Source: Thalassotalea sp. PS06 (GTDB lineage Bacteria > Pseudomonadota > Gammaproteobacteria > Enterobacterales > Alteromonadaceae). From it: DNA of 64,000 nt. Below the pieces are notes generated by a model. That model did no database searches. It was not told where the DNA came from and saw only the letters and a program-made list of their open reading frames with translations. Positions 44,956 to 54,230 of this stretch are shown here, in pieces; within the stretch, counting starts at the first letter, position 1; the number at the start of each line of letters is the position of its first letter. Both the position numbers and the translations under genes were made by a program. Location: positions 3,658,001-3,722,000 of the forward strand of contig NZ_CP041638.1 of assembly GCF_007197775.1 (NCBI RefSeq), in the 5' to 3' direction.

Positions 44956-45600
44956 ATGAAAGATTATCAACGCGAATTTATCGAATTTGCCCTGGAAAAA
45001 AACGTGTTACGCTTTGGCGAATTCACTCTGAAATCAGGCCGCACCAGCCCATATTTCTTTAACGCTGGTTTATTCAATACCGGTCGTGATTTGGCGCGAT
45101 TAGGTCGTTTTTACGCAGCAGCACTTGCAGATAGCGGTATCGATTACGACTTACTTTTTGGCCCGGCTTATAAAGGTATCCCAATCGCCACTACTACGGC
45201 GGTAGCCTTAGCGGACCATCACGATATCGACGTGCCATATTGCTTTAACCGTAAGGAAGCAAAAACCCACGGCGAAGGCGGCAATCTGGTAGGTAGCGAG
45301 CTAAAAGGCAAAGTTATGCTGGTTGATGATGTGATCACTGCAGGTACTGCAATTCGTGAATCGATGGAAATCATCAAGGCTAATGGCGCTGATCTAAGCG
45401 GTGTATTGATTGCATTGGATCGTCAGGAAAAAGGTAAAGGTGAGCTAAGTGCGATTCAGGAAGTTGAGCGTGATTTCGGCACGGCTGTAGTGGCTATCGT
45501 AAGCTTGACGGATGTTATCAGCTTCCTTGCTGAGAAGCCGGAAATGAAAGAGCATTTAGAAGGGGTTAAAGCGTATCGAGCGCAATACGGTATCGCATAA
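44956..45600 (+). CDS. pyrE: Orotate phosphoribosyltransferase
   Basis: A 214-aa enzyme converting orotate and PRPP to OMP in pyrimidine synthesis. The PRPP-binding motif [30 protein letters not shown] at the N-terminus and [17 protein letters not shown] (flexible catalytic loop) are all present. Cotranscribed with rph. A rho-independent terminator follows 180 bp downstream. Confidence 0.96.
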   Translation: MKDYQREFIEFALEKNVLRFGEFTLKSGRTSPYFFNAGLFNTGRDLARLGRFYAAALADSGIDYDLLFGPAYKGIPIATTTAVALADHHDIDVPYCFNRKEAKTHGEGGNLVGSELKGKVMLVDDVITAGTAIRESMEIIKANGADLSGVLIALDRQEKGKGELSAIQEVERDFGTAVVAIVSLTDVISFLAEKPEMKEHLEGVKAYRAQYGIA

Positions 45601-45777
45601 GGCGCTGATACTAACTAAGGTGGGACGATAGTCTGACCTGAGTTACTCGTCGAGAATATCGTCAGCTGACAGAACCTTCTCGCTGTCAGGTTCAAGGTTT
45701 TGACCATGGATGGTCAGTATGCCGAAAATGCAAGGAGCAATTTTCGGTGACAACGAAAAGCCTTAAATTTAGGTTTC

Positions 45778-45812
45778 TGAAAAAAAGCTCCTATCAGGAG
45801 CTTTTTTTGTTT
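45778..45812 (+). terminator. Rho-independent terminator after pyrE
   Basis: AAAAAAGCTCC (from 45781), short loop TATCA, GGAGCTTTTTTT, at the end of the rph-pyrE operon. Confidence 0.85.
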
Positions 45813-45821
45813 TGGCCTTTC

Positions 45822-46137
45822 TTCACCTCGTCATACCGGGGACGCCCGGTATCCACACTCGTCATCCTCATGAAAATGGGGATCTCTGGCTTGAGATTCC
45901 GGATCGGAGTCCGGAATGACGGAGAGGACGCTAATTCGGTGCTTTGGTCTTTCTTCACCTCGTCATACCGGGGTCGCCCGGTATCTGCTCTCAATTTTGA
46001 GATTCCGGATCGGAGTCCGGAATGACGGGGATAAGCTGGTTTCGGTGCTTAGGCTAAAATCACCACCTCGTCATACCGGGGACGCCCGGTATCTGCTGTT
46101 GAATTTGAGGTTCTGGATTGGAGTCAGGAATGACGGG
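45822..46137. repeat. Class-A REP array
   Basis: Several palindromes with the form CGTCAT + stem + ATC in alternating directions: stems ACCGGG/CCCGGT, CCTCAT/ATGGGG-like and TCCGGA/TCCGGA. They lie between pyrE and the toxin gene. No ORF here is credible. Confidence 0.75.
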
Positions 46138-46150
46138 CTAGGTTAGTCAA

Positions 46151-46573
46151 TTATTGAGCCTGCCATGGGTTTAATAACTCTATTCCCATGTGCTGGAAGT
46201 CCTTTGTATTTCTTGTCACTAATGTCATTCCATGTACCTGTGCTGTTGCACCAATCATAGCGTCACGTTCTGATTTTGGATTTGGTACGTGAAATTTCGC
46301 ACACTGCAATGCAACGCTGGTATCTAGTGGTAAAATTCTATCTGAAAATGCAGTAAGAACATGTGAATTTAGCCAAGTGCGAAGCATTGTTCCTTGCGCT
46401 GGATCTTTTCGTTCTTTCAATAAAACTCCCATTTCAATTTCTAAAATTGAAACGGCCGAAACAAATAATGTACCAACAGATTGTTTCGTCGCCCAGTTCA
46501 CTAAATTTACGTCAGCCTTATTGGCCGAGGCCTTACGTAATTCTGAGATCACATTAGTATCCAACAAATACAT
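46151..46573 (-). CDS. vapC: VapC-type PIN-domain toxin
   Basis: A 140-aa PIN ribonuclease. The first catalytic Asp is in YLLDTNVISELRK, an acidic residue follows in ILEIEMG, and ERDAMIGATAQVHGMTLVTR with a later Asp (NTKDF) forms the PIN carboxylate cluster. The ATG at 46573 overlaps the antitoxin stop by one base. VapC toxins cut tRNA or rRNA; the target is not deducible. Confidence 0.9.
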   Translation of the reverse strand: MYLLDTNVISELRKASANKADVNLVNWATKQSVGTLFVSAVSILEIEMGVLLKERKDPAQGTMLRTWLNSHVLTAFSDRILPLDTSVALQCAKFHVPNPKSERDAMIGATAQVHGMTLVTRNTKDFQHMGIELLNPWQAQ

Positions 46574-46830
46574 CAGTCCAGATCCGCCGCTTTTACCGAT
46601 GACGCATCAAGTTTCGGAACTTCAAAATCGATATCTTGTCCCTTCGGCATCGATAGAAGATCAACAATGGATTCCGCAGTTTTTGTCATTTCCTCGTATT
46701 GCTCAATTGAAATTAATACATGAGAAACTTTACCTCGCTCAGTAATTTGAACTGGCGAACTGAGAGCAGCTCTTTTAGCTGCAGTGGGATCCTGATTGAA
46801 CTCCCGGCTAGTTACTGTTTGAATCGCCAT
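46573..46830 (-). CDS. Phd/YefM-type antitoxin
   Basis: An 85-aa antitoxin partner. The N-terminal Phd fold (TSREFNQDPTAAKRAALS, then PVQITERGKVSHVLISIEQY) binds DNA; the acidic tail (MPKGQDIDFEVPKLDAS) would wrap the PIN toxin. GGAGG lies 5 nt before the ATG. It is first in the operon with a palindrome upstream. The pairing of a Phd/YefM antitoxin with a VapC-type PIN toxin is common. Confidence 0.88.
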   Translation of the reverse strand: MAIQTVTSREFNQDPTAAKRAALSSPVQITERGKVSHVLISIEQYEEMTKTAESIVDLLSMPKGQDIDFEVPKLDASSVKAADLD

Positions 46831-46851
46831 AATGCCTCCAAGCGATTAGTT

Positions 46852-46869
46852 TGTAGTTACAATACTACA
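46852..46869 (-). promoter_or_regulatory. Candidate antitoxin operator
   Basis: Inverted repeat TGTAGT-TACAAT-ACTACA a few bases upstream of the antitoxin gene, matching the position of Phd-type operators. Confidence 0.55.
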
Positions 46870-46914
46870 TTATAATCAGTGTTAGGAAAAATGGTTATTT
46901 TTCTATGTATTTGG

Positions 46915-47045
46915 CTTTGATTCCCTGTCGTGGCAGGGAATGACGGTGATAAGGGGGCGGTATTTAGGCTGAATTCACCTCGTCATACCGGGGTCGCCCG
47001 GTATCTTCTCTTGATTTTGAGATTCCGGATCGGAGTCCGGAATGA
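46915..47045. repeat. Class-A REPs
   Basis: Three palindromes of the CGTCAT/ATC type: stem TTCCCTG/CAGGGAA (46921-46943), ACCGGG/CCCGGT (46982-47005) and TTCCGGA/TCCGGAA (47020-47044). No gene in the 350-bp gap. Confidence 0.7.
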
Positions 47046-47089
47046 CCGTACTAGTTACAGAGTCGCTGTTACTACATTCTTCGAGCAAC

Positions 47090-47205
47090 GTTTTTCGTTG
47101 CGTCCTGCTGTCTGCCGTCTTGTACTAATTTTCGTTGCGTCCTGCTGTCTGCCGTCTTGTGATAATTTTCGTTGCGCTCCGCTATCTGTCGTCTGCCGCC
47201 TGTTG
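47090..47205. repeat. 37-bp tandem repeat running into the MscS 3' end
   Basis: Units start at CGTTGCG 47096, 47133 and 47170 (period 37). The last, degenerate unit encodes the C-terminal tail of the channel gene, which ends at 47182. Confidence 0.7.
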
Positions 47206-48309
47206 TCCGTCATCTGTTTCCGGACGCTGCAGAGCGGCGTTTGGAAACGACTTAATATAAACATCATGCTTGGAGTATGGGATTTCGATACCCAGTTCGT
47301 TAAACTTCTTGTAAATCGCGGTATTGATCTGATCCAGAATTCGGCCACGAAATGCCGGTTCTTCAATCCAACCCATGACTTCAAACTCAAGGCCGGACGG
47401 GCCAAAGGTACGAAAGCGAACTATAGGCTCCGGGAAGGTATTAATTTCAGGCTCGTCTTGAGCCACTTCGGTTAACACTTCACGCACCTGATCAACATCA
47501 CTGCCATAAGCCACACTCACCTGGGCGCGAATTCGATAGTTAGTACTCGGGCCACCAGATTCATTAATAACTTTGGTATTTCCCATTACCGAGTTAGGGA
47601 TCGTCACTTCAATATTATCTCGGGTTAATAACCGGGTACTGCGTAAGCCGATATTGGTAACTTCGCCACGTTCTCCGGTTTCAAGCACCACGTAATCATG
47701 AATTTTATAAGGGGCATCGGCCATAATAAATACCCCGGAAAAGAGGTTTGCCAGGGTATCTTTAGCAGCAAAACCGACGGCAATACCGATAATACCCGCA
47801 CTGGCCAGCCAAGCGGTCATATCAATGTGCCAGGAAGATAAGATGTAGTAGATGGAAACGCCTAGGATTACCAGCAATGCCAGATTTTCAAACAGAGGCA
47901 ATGTCTGCGGATGGAGAATGTGGAAATAGCGATCATTCTTCGCAATTTGTCGCAACCCTATGCGGGTAAAGCGAATAAGAAATACCGTCCACAACATTAA
48001 CAACAGGGTATAGTAAGCAGGAAAGAGTATATTGGTGACGCTTTCGGGAATGTCGATCACACCGGTCGCAACAATAAGGCCGACAATAACGATACTGTAG
48101 AAAACCGGGGTATGTAGTAGCTCAACCAGTCGGTCATCAATTTTAGCTTCAGTGCTGTCGGTAAACCTTTTAACCCAGGCCAGAAAAAATTTATTGATTA
48201 TCCAGGCTGCTATCCAAAAGCTCAATACCATCAAAGAGGCATGTAGTAACGGATAATCGGTTACTACACTCAGATAATGTTTAAGTGTTTCTATCCATTG
48301 TTGCTGCAT
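47182..48309 (-). CDS. MscS-family mechanosensitive ion channel
   Basis: About 375 aa from the ATG at 48309, with AAGGAAAT upstream. TM segments near the N-terminus (ASLMVLSFWIAAWII, SIVIVGLIVATGV, YTLLLMLWTVFLIRF) are followed by the pore TM3 with WLASAGIIGIAVGFAAKDTL, the beta domain (GERGEVTNIGLRSTRLLT) and an alpha/beta cytosolic vestibule. It releases solutes on hypoosmotic shock. The last residues (RPETDDGQQAADDR) read through a tandem-repeat unit and are not family sequence, so the real C-terminus was probably extended or replaced by repeat expansion. Confidence 0.9.
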   Translation of the reverse strand: MQQQWIETLKHYLSVVTDYPLLHASLMVLSFWIAAWIINKFFLAWVKRFTDSTEAKIDDRLVELLHTPVFYSIVIVGLIVATGVIDIPESVTNILFPAYYTLLLMLWTVFLIRFTRIGLRQIAKNDRYFHILHPQTLPLFENLALLVILGVSIYYILSSWHIDMTAWLASAGIIGIAVGFAAKDTLANLFSGVFIMADAPYKIHDYVVLETGERGEVTNIGLRSTRLLTRDNIEVTIPNSVMGNTKVINESGGPSTNYRIRAQVSVAYGSDVDQVREVLTEVAQDEPEINTFPEPIVRFRTFGPSGLEFEVMGWIEEPAFRGRILDQINTAIYKKFNELGIEIPYSKHDVYIKSFPNAALQRPETDDGQQAADDR

Positions 48310-48458
48310 ATCAATTTCCTTGTTACTGAGAGTCACTTCTGACTCACCGAAGAAACCGGCTCAGAAAGATACCACATACATTCTGATCTGCTGATTGCCC
48401 GGAAAGTGAGCGTCCGAATACCTACTACTTTCTAATTTATTGCGTTCTCTATGGGTTG

Positions 48459-49751
48459 TTAATTACTACTAAACAGCTTTTTGCCCTGAGCTTTGTTTCG
48501 AGCCAGATTGTTTTTGAAATCTGTGTATAGATGACGGAAAAAGCCTTTCGAAACATTAAAGTCTCTATCAGGCACCAAACCCTGGGATAAGCGTATGATT
48601 TGTTTGTAATAATAGCTTACCTGGCCAACGGTATTCATCATTTTGATCAACGCCAGCGGGCTATTATTACCCCAAAAACCCGTACCGATTTTTAACTGGT
48701 GTTCGAAATCATCAATGGAATCAACTTTCTGCTCCGTCAATAAACGACTCACGTCAGGTTGTGAACACAAAGGCCTGGCCAAACCAACCACATCCACTTC
48801 ACCACTTTCTACCGCACGTTCCATCACTTCACGGGAGCGAAAGCCGCCAGTGATCATCAATGGCACCTTGGCATTAGCCTTAATCGATTCGGCGTATTCA
48901 ATAAAATAGGCTTCACGACGGCGGGTACTTTCTCGAACCTCAGTAGCTTCAACGCCCATTAACGATAATTGTTCATAGGTACCGCCAGAAATCTCCAGTA
49001 AATCGATACCATCTTCGGCTAACCAACCGGCAACCTGAATACAGTCTTCCTGGGTAAACCCGCCTTTTTGGAAATCGGCGGAATTTAGCTTAACCGCAAC
49101 CGGGAAACTATCACCTACGGCTTTACGAACCGCTTGTACCACCCGACGAGCAAAACGGGCACGATTCTCAAGACTACCGCCCCACTGATCTTCACGTAAA
49201 TTGGTTTTCGGTGATAGGAACTGGCTAATCAGATAACCGTGAGCACAGTGAATCTGTACCCCGGTAAAGCCCGCTTGTTTGGCTAAACGAGCGGTATTGG
49301 CATAGCGATAAATCGCATCTTCAATTTCCAATTGCGTCATTGCTCGCGGCTTAGAGAAGAAGGAAAGAATTTTTAGCTGCACTTCCGATGGCGAAATTGG
49401 CTGGGTATTTACCAAGTTCTGACACTGACGACCTGGATGGGAAATTTGCATCCAGAAATGGTTACCGCCTTTGGTGCCAGCAGCGGCCCAGGCTTTGAAT
49501 TTCGGTAGCGCACGACTGTCTTCTAAAACCACATTACCAGCGCGCTCAAGATAACGTCGATCGATCATCACATTGCCGGAAATATGTAAACCGGTGCCGC
49601 CTTCGGACCAGGTTTCATAAAGCTTGTTTAATGCCGGAGTCGGACGATCCCAAGGGTCAGCCAGACCCTCGGTCATGGCACTTTTACCAAGCCGATTTGG
49701 TAATTCGGCACCACAAGGAAGCGTAAGAGATTGTGCTAAAGGAGAACTCAT
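48459..49751 (-). CDS. Old Yellow Enzyme-family NADH:flavin oxidoreductase
   Basis: A 430-aa FMN-dependent ene-reductase. PNRLGKSAMTEGLAD and HFWMQISHPGRQCQ are the family barrel start with its His; HCAHGYLISQFLSPKTNLRED carries the FMN and substrate contacts; MITGGFRSREVMERAVESGE and VVGLARPLCSQP complete the phosphate-binding end. The C-terminus is longer than in single-domain NemA but lacks the 4Fe-4S domain of dienoyl-CoA reductases. It lies 11 bp downstream of bioH on the same strand, so probably one transcript. Confidence 0.88.
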   Translation of the reverse strand: MSSPLAQSLTLPCGAELPNRLGKSAMTEGLADPWDRPTPALNKLYETWSEGGTGLHISGNVMIDRRYLERAGNVVLEDSRALPKFKAWAAAGTKGGNHFWMQISHPGRQCQNLVNTQPISPSEVQLKILSFFSKPRAMTQLEIEDAIYRYANTARLAKQAGFTGVQIHCAHGYLISQFLSPKTNLREDQWGGSLENRARFARRVVQAVRKAVGDSFPVAVKLNSADFQKGGFTQEDCIQVAGWLAEDGIDLLEISGGTYEQLSLMGVEATEVRESTRRREAYFIEYAESIKANAKVPLMITGGFRSREVMERAVESGEVDVVGLARPLCSQPDVSRLLTEQKVDSIDDFEHQLKIGTGFWGNNSPLALIKMMNTVGQVSYYYKQIIRLSQGLVPDRDFNVSKGFFRHLYTDFKNNLARNKAQGKKLFSSN

Positions 49752-49762
49752 AACTTTCTATT

Positions 49763-50578
49763 TTACTTATTATCTGTACTTATCTTACCAGTAATCCAAT
49801 CCATTAACACAGTGTAAAATTCATCTGCGTGGGAAATAAAAGGTGCATGGGACGCGCGCTCAAAGGTGTAGACATCGCTCTTAGGCATTAACTTATCTAT
49901 CTGATTAATCACATTTTTTGGCACTAAAGCATCAAGCCTGCCATACATCCGCAGCACAGGAATATCGATATGGGTTAGCTTGGCGCGAAGATCGACCCGT
50001 TCAAGCAGGTTTAAGGAATGATCTAAGGTTTCAATGCTGGCATGGGGGTACTCATTGATAAGCGACTGGATGGTCTTAATATCCTGACGCACGTGCTCTG
50101 AGCCCATGGCCTGCAGTTTTAAAAAATTATTGATGGTCTTTTGCGCGTCATCGGCAAGGGCTGCATGAAAGGAGGTTAACAGCCCGGGTTCGATACCCGG
50201 CCAGTTATCTTCAGCGCTAAACTTTGGTGTTGAGCATAGGCTCACCAAGCCGGCAACGAGTTGCGGATAGTGCAGGCTAAGTTGTGTAGCTACTAAACCA
50301 CCCAACGACCAGCCAATGATGATCGCCGGTTTCGTTAAGGTTTGCTGCAAAACGTCAGCAACTTTATCGGAAACGGTCTCCAGAGCATAATCTGAAAAGC
50401 TATTTTGATGATTTAATCCAAAGCCCGGCAAATCAACGCCAATGACCTGAAAATCCGTTGCCAGGCGCTCGCTTACCGGCGCAAAAATAGCGCTGTTTAA
50501 TCCCCACCCATGAATAAATACTATGGGTGGACGTTGAGTGTCCTCACCTTGCCTGTGAATCTTTAACAACTCTGCCAT
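49763..50578 (-). CDS. bioH: Pimeloyl-ACP methyl ester esterase BioH
   Basis: A 271-aa alpha/beta hydrolase that frees pimeloyl-ACP from its methyl ester in biotin synthesis. GWGLNSAIF, the nucleophile in GWSLGG (Ser91), CSTPKFSAEDNWPGI, the Asp in YGRLDALVP and the His in SHAPFISH all match BioH. It is divergent from comF, and an nfuA-type gene follows comF at some distance. bioH-gntX-nfuA is the E. coli neighbourhood, here split by an M14 peptidase gene. The RBS is weak. Confidence 0.93.
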   Translation of the reverse strand: MAELLKIHRQGEDTQRPPIVFIHGWGLNSAIFAPVSERLATDFQVIGVDLPGFGLNHQNSFSDYALETVSDKVADVLQQTLTKPAIIIGWSLGGLVATQLSLHYPQLVAGLVSLCSTPKFSAEDNWPGIEPGLLTSFHAALADDAQKTINNFLKLQAMGSEHVRQDIKTIQSLINEYPHASIETLDHSLNLLERVDLRAKLTHIDIPVLRMYGRLDALVPKNVINQIDKLMPKSDVYTFERASHAPFISHADEFYTVLMDWITGKISTDNK

Positions 50579-50621
50579 GCTTAAATCGAAACCGTAGAAA
50601 ATAATCTTATTTTACGAAAGG

Positions 50622-51371
50622 ATGCGTAAAGTGGAAAGCATACCAGCAAGAACAAAATTGCCACGGATCAACAAATTCGTTATTAGGTTAAAGAACAAGT
50701 GCTTAGCACTGGGACCTTGTCTTTGGTGTTTGCAGAAAAAGACGGAAACCGAAATGTTGTGCATGGATTGTGAATGCGCACTGCCGCGAATTGATGTACC
50801 CGGGCAAATATGGAATTTACTCGCTAACCCCGCCATTGCCAATCATATCTCTCATCAGCATATCGATAACTTGGTCGTTGTTTCGCCCTATCAGCATCCA
50901 TTGGATCAATGGATAACGGCGCTAAAGTTTCAGCGCCGCGCCGACTTGGCTCGGTTGTTAGGAATGTTACTGGCAAAACACCTGCAGCAGTTATTCCAGA
51001 AATATGATGAAAAACCTGAGATATTAATGCCAGTGCCTTTGCATTGGCGACGATTGAAAATACGCCAGTATAACCAGGCATATTTACTAGCAAAGCAAGT
51101 TAGCAAACAATGCCAACTACCTATCGATTACGTTTCATTGCTGCGAAAAAAAGCGACGGCAACCCAGGTAGGCTTAGGCGGCAAAAAACGTCGTGGCAAT
51201 CTGCGTGGCGCATTTGCAATTAATAAAGGCGCGTCATTGCCAGAGCATGTAGGCATTATTGATGATGTGATAACTACCGGTTCGACGGTCAATGAAATCG
51301 CCAGGGTGCTAAAGCGCCAGGGCGTTAAAAAGGTGAGTGTGTATTGTGTAGCGCTCAGCGTACACCGCTGA
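50622..51371 (+). CDS. comF: ComF/GntX-family phosphoribosyltransferase-like protein
   Basis: A 249-aa ComF-family protein. The N-terminal zinc ribbon CLWC...CMDC (about 34-50) is followed by the PRTase fold: ILMPVPLHWRRLKIRQYNQA, KKRRGNLRGAF and the PRPP-binding VGIIDDVITTGSTVNEIA. In competence, ComF works in DNA uptake; in E. coli the homologue GntX has no settled role. The ATG at 50622 has poor RBS spacing; the GTG at 50631 would be better spaced (AAAGGA). Divergent from bioH, which shares its promoter region. Confidence 0.88.
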   Translation: MRKVESIPARTKLPRINKFVIRLKNKCLALGPCLWCLQKKTETEMLCMDCECALPRIDVPGQIWNLLANPAIANHISHQHIDNLVVVSPYQHPLDQWITALKFQRRADLARLLGMLLAKHLQQLFQKYDEKPEILMPVPLHWRRLKIRQYNQAYLLAKQVSKQCQLPIDYVSLLRKKATATQVGLGGKKRRGNLRGAFAINKGASLPEHVGIIDDVITTGSTVNEIARVLKRQGVKKVSVYCVALSVHR

Positions 51372-51377
51372 GCACTA

Positions 51378-51650
51378 TACCAATCCCATTAAATTATTGC
51401 TCACTCAGTGAGAATTTAAAGGCTTTTAGGCAAGGCTTTGATTGCAGATAATGGTTATTCCGCCCTCAAAATTAGCCAAAATCAGTAATGCAGTCCAAAC
51501 GCCTTTAAAACTCACCCGGAGGGAGTTAGTGAGAGGCCCATTTACTGCCCTATATTTCATTAATATAGAATGACTATATCAATAAAATCTATGTTGCAAA
51601 TGAACCTCGGCCCTAACTCTGAGTTGTGCACAAACTTAGTGAGATTGGTA
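51378..51650. repeat. MITE-like element, degenerate copy with extra segment
   Basis: 273 bp ended by TACCAATC...GATTGGTA. Its two flanking parts match the 199-bp element at 60168-60366; about 70 bp between GAGAGGCCC and CCTAACTCTG are present only here. The flanking trinucleotides differ, so it is older. Confidence 0.75.
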
Positions 51651-51659
51651 TTTTATTGC

Positions 51660-54230
51660 TTAAGGTTTAGCCGGAACGCTAAAGGCTTTTGAGAAGAAAA
51701 TTGAGTTAGCAACAATCTTCGCGGTACCGTGCCAATAGCCACGAAATACCAGGTTCTCAGAACTGGCAATAACCCGGCCTTTACCAACATTATGGGCAGT
51801 AATTGCCGTGTTCTCTGCAACCTTACCAACTAAGGCATCATCGCTATATCCGCTCAACAATGGTTTTTCGGTAAATTCAGCCAAAGTGACAAACGGGCGA
51901 GAGGCTTTCTCAATGATAACCGTTGAGTTTTTGAAGATAGGTAAACTTTCCTGCTGATAACCAAAGGCCAACGGGTGGGTGACATCGATATTCGTTGCGA
52001 AGATAGTACCGGCAATGCGTTTTTTCGCCGCTAATTGCTGTCTATCGGCATAGGTTAAATCGTCGGTATTAAACAGGCGCGCTAACTCATTGTCACTAAC
52101 AAAACTGCTTTGCAGAATATTCTTGCTTGCTAGCCATTTGCTGGCACGTTTTTGCGCGTAAATCACCCCGCCATTTTCAACCCAGGCTTTTAACTTGCCT
52201 AACGTCGCTTCACTAATGCCTTTGTAGCTACCATCTACCATGATCACATGGGTGTAATGGTTAAAGTCGATTTTGTTCAGACGATAATCATCAATGACTG
52301 AAACCGGAACGCCAATGGTGTCATCAAGGTAATACAGCATATGGCCGGCTTCATATTGTGATACCGAATGGCCACCAATCATCATTACCCGTACCGGGTT
52401 TAAGGTAACCATAGAACGACTACCTAAATCGATGCCTTTGATGCTTAAACCTGTGGTTAACGACGCCATATCGATATGGTATTTCTGATACGTATCCATC
52501 AGTTTATCGAACCAGTCGGTGCGGTTCTGTAAACCAGAAAGGATCAGGATTGTACCCGCGGCAAAGTCCTGCTCTTCATCTTTGTTTTCACCAGCTAATG
52601 TAAATGCCTTGGTCGCAACTTTAGCTTTGATGCCCTGATTTAACAGCTCGTTAAGTAGTTTCGGCGCAAGGTAATCATCCCAGGCAAATGCGTAGGCATA
52701 AGCGCCTTCTTTTAATGGCATGTTTTGCTCAGGCACGGTGAGAAGATCAGCGGTAAATGGCTGGGAGTCGATATCGACATCACGAGAGCGGTTCACCTTT
52801 TTCACTTCCAGGTTGTACGCCAATGGCAAAGTCCAGCCGGATACGTCATAGAAACTGTTGTCTTTAAATTCGGTGACTTTATCGAAGATGGTTTTGATCA
52901 ATCGATATTGCGGCTGCTCCAAAGGTACGTAATAACTGCTACCCGGGCGGTACTTAACATCGTTAGATTCATAAGTGTCAGTTAGCGCATAGCTTTCAAT
53001 CTGATGCTGCTCTAACAGGTGTAAAAAGTCTTTCAGGCGCTGACGATCCGCTGGCTCATGAATCAGATAGCCGGCAAAGCCAACATCCGATGCCATTTCA
53101 AGGCTTTGTGCATAAAAGTTAGTGCGGAACTGATGCAATTTCTTTTTGTTTTGCTGTGCGGCGCGCAAGGTTGAGAACGAGGTTAACATCTGATTCTTGA
53201 TACCAAAACCAAAAGTCAGAACCCCATTTTCCGAGGTTGTCGCCATTCCACGGGAGCTTGCCTGTTCAAACAAGATACCTACCGCGCCATTGATGTCTGG
53301 ATAGGTTGAACCTTTACCGTAATAAAAATCATCAAAACTTTCGCGGGTAAAGTACAAGCGATGATCGGCATTTAACGCCGCCGCGTGATATTCGGCGAAG
53401 TTCATCGTTAGTTCGACATTCTCTTTCGGCGTCAACGGGTTAGTACGGCTTGGAATACCCGGCTGGAAAAAGTAAGTGCTGTCTTTACCCATCTCATGGA
53501 AGTCACCCAAAACATTTGGTTTAAACTGGTGGAAATACTTGACCCGGTTGCGGCTTTCTACCTGAGTTAACGGTAACCAGTCGCGGTTTAGGTCGAACAT
53601 AAAGTGGTTAGTACGACCAGAAGGCCATTGCAGCTGATGCTCACGATGCTCAGGGTCGGTGTTTAAGCTAGTGCCACGGTTAGTGTTAACCCAAGTGACA
53701 AAGCGATCCATGCCATCCGGGTTCATGCTTGGCTCAATCAGGACAATCACGTCATCAAGCAGCTGCTTCATCTCTTCGGTTTCTGCCGCCGCCAGATAAT
53801 AAGCGGTAAGCATAGAGGCGTGGGAGCCGGAAATTTCGTTACCATGGATGGAATAACCTAACCAGACAACCACTGGATCGTCAGCATTTTGGTTTTTACC
53901 CGCCTGACGGTTTTCCAGAATTTGCTCAAGGTTATTAAGGTTTTTCGGGCTGGAGATAGTGGCCAGTACCTGTTGACGGCGTTCGGTGCTGTACCCCATA
54001 GATAACAAGCGAACATGATTACTGGCATCCGCCAGCTCTTTGAAGTAATGAACCAGTTGATCGTGGCGCACATGACGGTCGCCAACATCAAAACCTAATA
54101 CCGCTTTTGGTGTTGGCACCTTGCTACGATATTGAGTAGGTTGTTCAAAATAGTAGGACAATGGCTCGGCAAACGCTGGCGCCAATGCAAACAGGCCAGT
54201 TAATGCTACCGCTTTAAAAAATTGAACCAA
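51660..54230 (-). CDS. M14-family zinc carboxypeptidase-like metallopeptidase
   Basis: 856 aa with a Sec signal peptide ending AFA, so secreted or periplasmic. The zinc-binding pair HGNE (His/Glu in GYSIHGNEISGSHAS) is near residue 135, and the motif NPDG (EPSMNPDGMDRF) follows. The C-terminal half is beta-rich with KAWVENGGVIYAQKRASK. It starts with TTG (54230), which has AAGGAG 7 nt upstream; no in-frame ATG gives a signal peptide. It sits between comF and nfuA, breaking the usual pairing. The substrate is unknown (peptides or peptidoglycan). Confidence 0.87.
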   Translation of the reverse strand: MVQFFKAVALTGLFALAPAFAEPLSYYFEQPTQYRSKVPTPKAVLGFDVGDRHVRHDQLVHYFKELADASNHVRLLSMGYSTERRQQVLATISSPKNLNNLEQILENRQAGKNQNADDPVVVWLGYSIHGNEISGSHASMLTAYYLAAAETEEMKQLLDDVIVLIEPSMNPDGMDRFVTWVNTNRGTSLNTDPEHREHQLQWPSGRTNHFMFDLNRDWLPLTQVESRNRVKYFHQFKPNVLGDFHEMGKDSTYFFQPGIPSRTNPLTPKENVELTMNFAEYHAAALNADHRLYFTRESFDDFYYGKGSTYPDINGAVGILFEQASSRGMATTSENGVLTFGFGIKNQMLTSFSTLRAAQQNKKKLHQFRTNFYAQSLEMASDVGFAGYLIHEPADRQRLKDFLHLLEQHQIESYALTDTYESNDVKYRPGSSYYVPLEQPQYRLIKTIFDKVTEFKDNSFYDVSGWTLPLAYNLEVKKVNRSRDVDIDSQPFTADLLTVPEQNMPLKEGAYAYAFAWDDYLAPKLLNELLNQGIKAKVATKAFTLAGENKDEEQDFAAGTILILSGLQNRTDWFDKLMDTYQKYHIDMASLTTGLSIKGIDLGSRSMVTLNPVRVMMIGGHSVSQYEAGHMLYYLDDTIGVPVSVIDDYRLNKIDFNHYTHVIMVDGSYKGISEATLGKLKAWVENGGVIYAQKRASKWLASKNILQSSFVSDNELARLFNTDDLTYADRQQLAAKKRIAGTIFATNIDVTHPLAFGYQQESLPIFKNSTVIIEKASRPFVTLAEFTEKPLLSGYSDDALVGKVAENTAITAHNVGKGRVIASSENLVFRGYWHGTAKIVANSIFFSKAFSVPAKP

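Noticed and set aside
45747..46146. Frames of 66-92 aa across the REP array after pyrE
   Set aside because: They are translations of palindromic repeats (recurring RGRP and RHTG words) with no RBS and mirror each other on both strands.
47055..47475. Long frames opposite the MscS gene end
   Set aside because: They are antisense to the channel gene and to a tandem repeat, with no start signal or domain.
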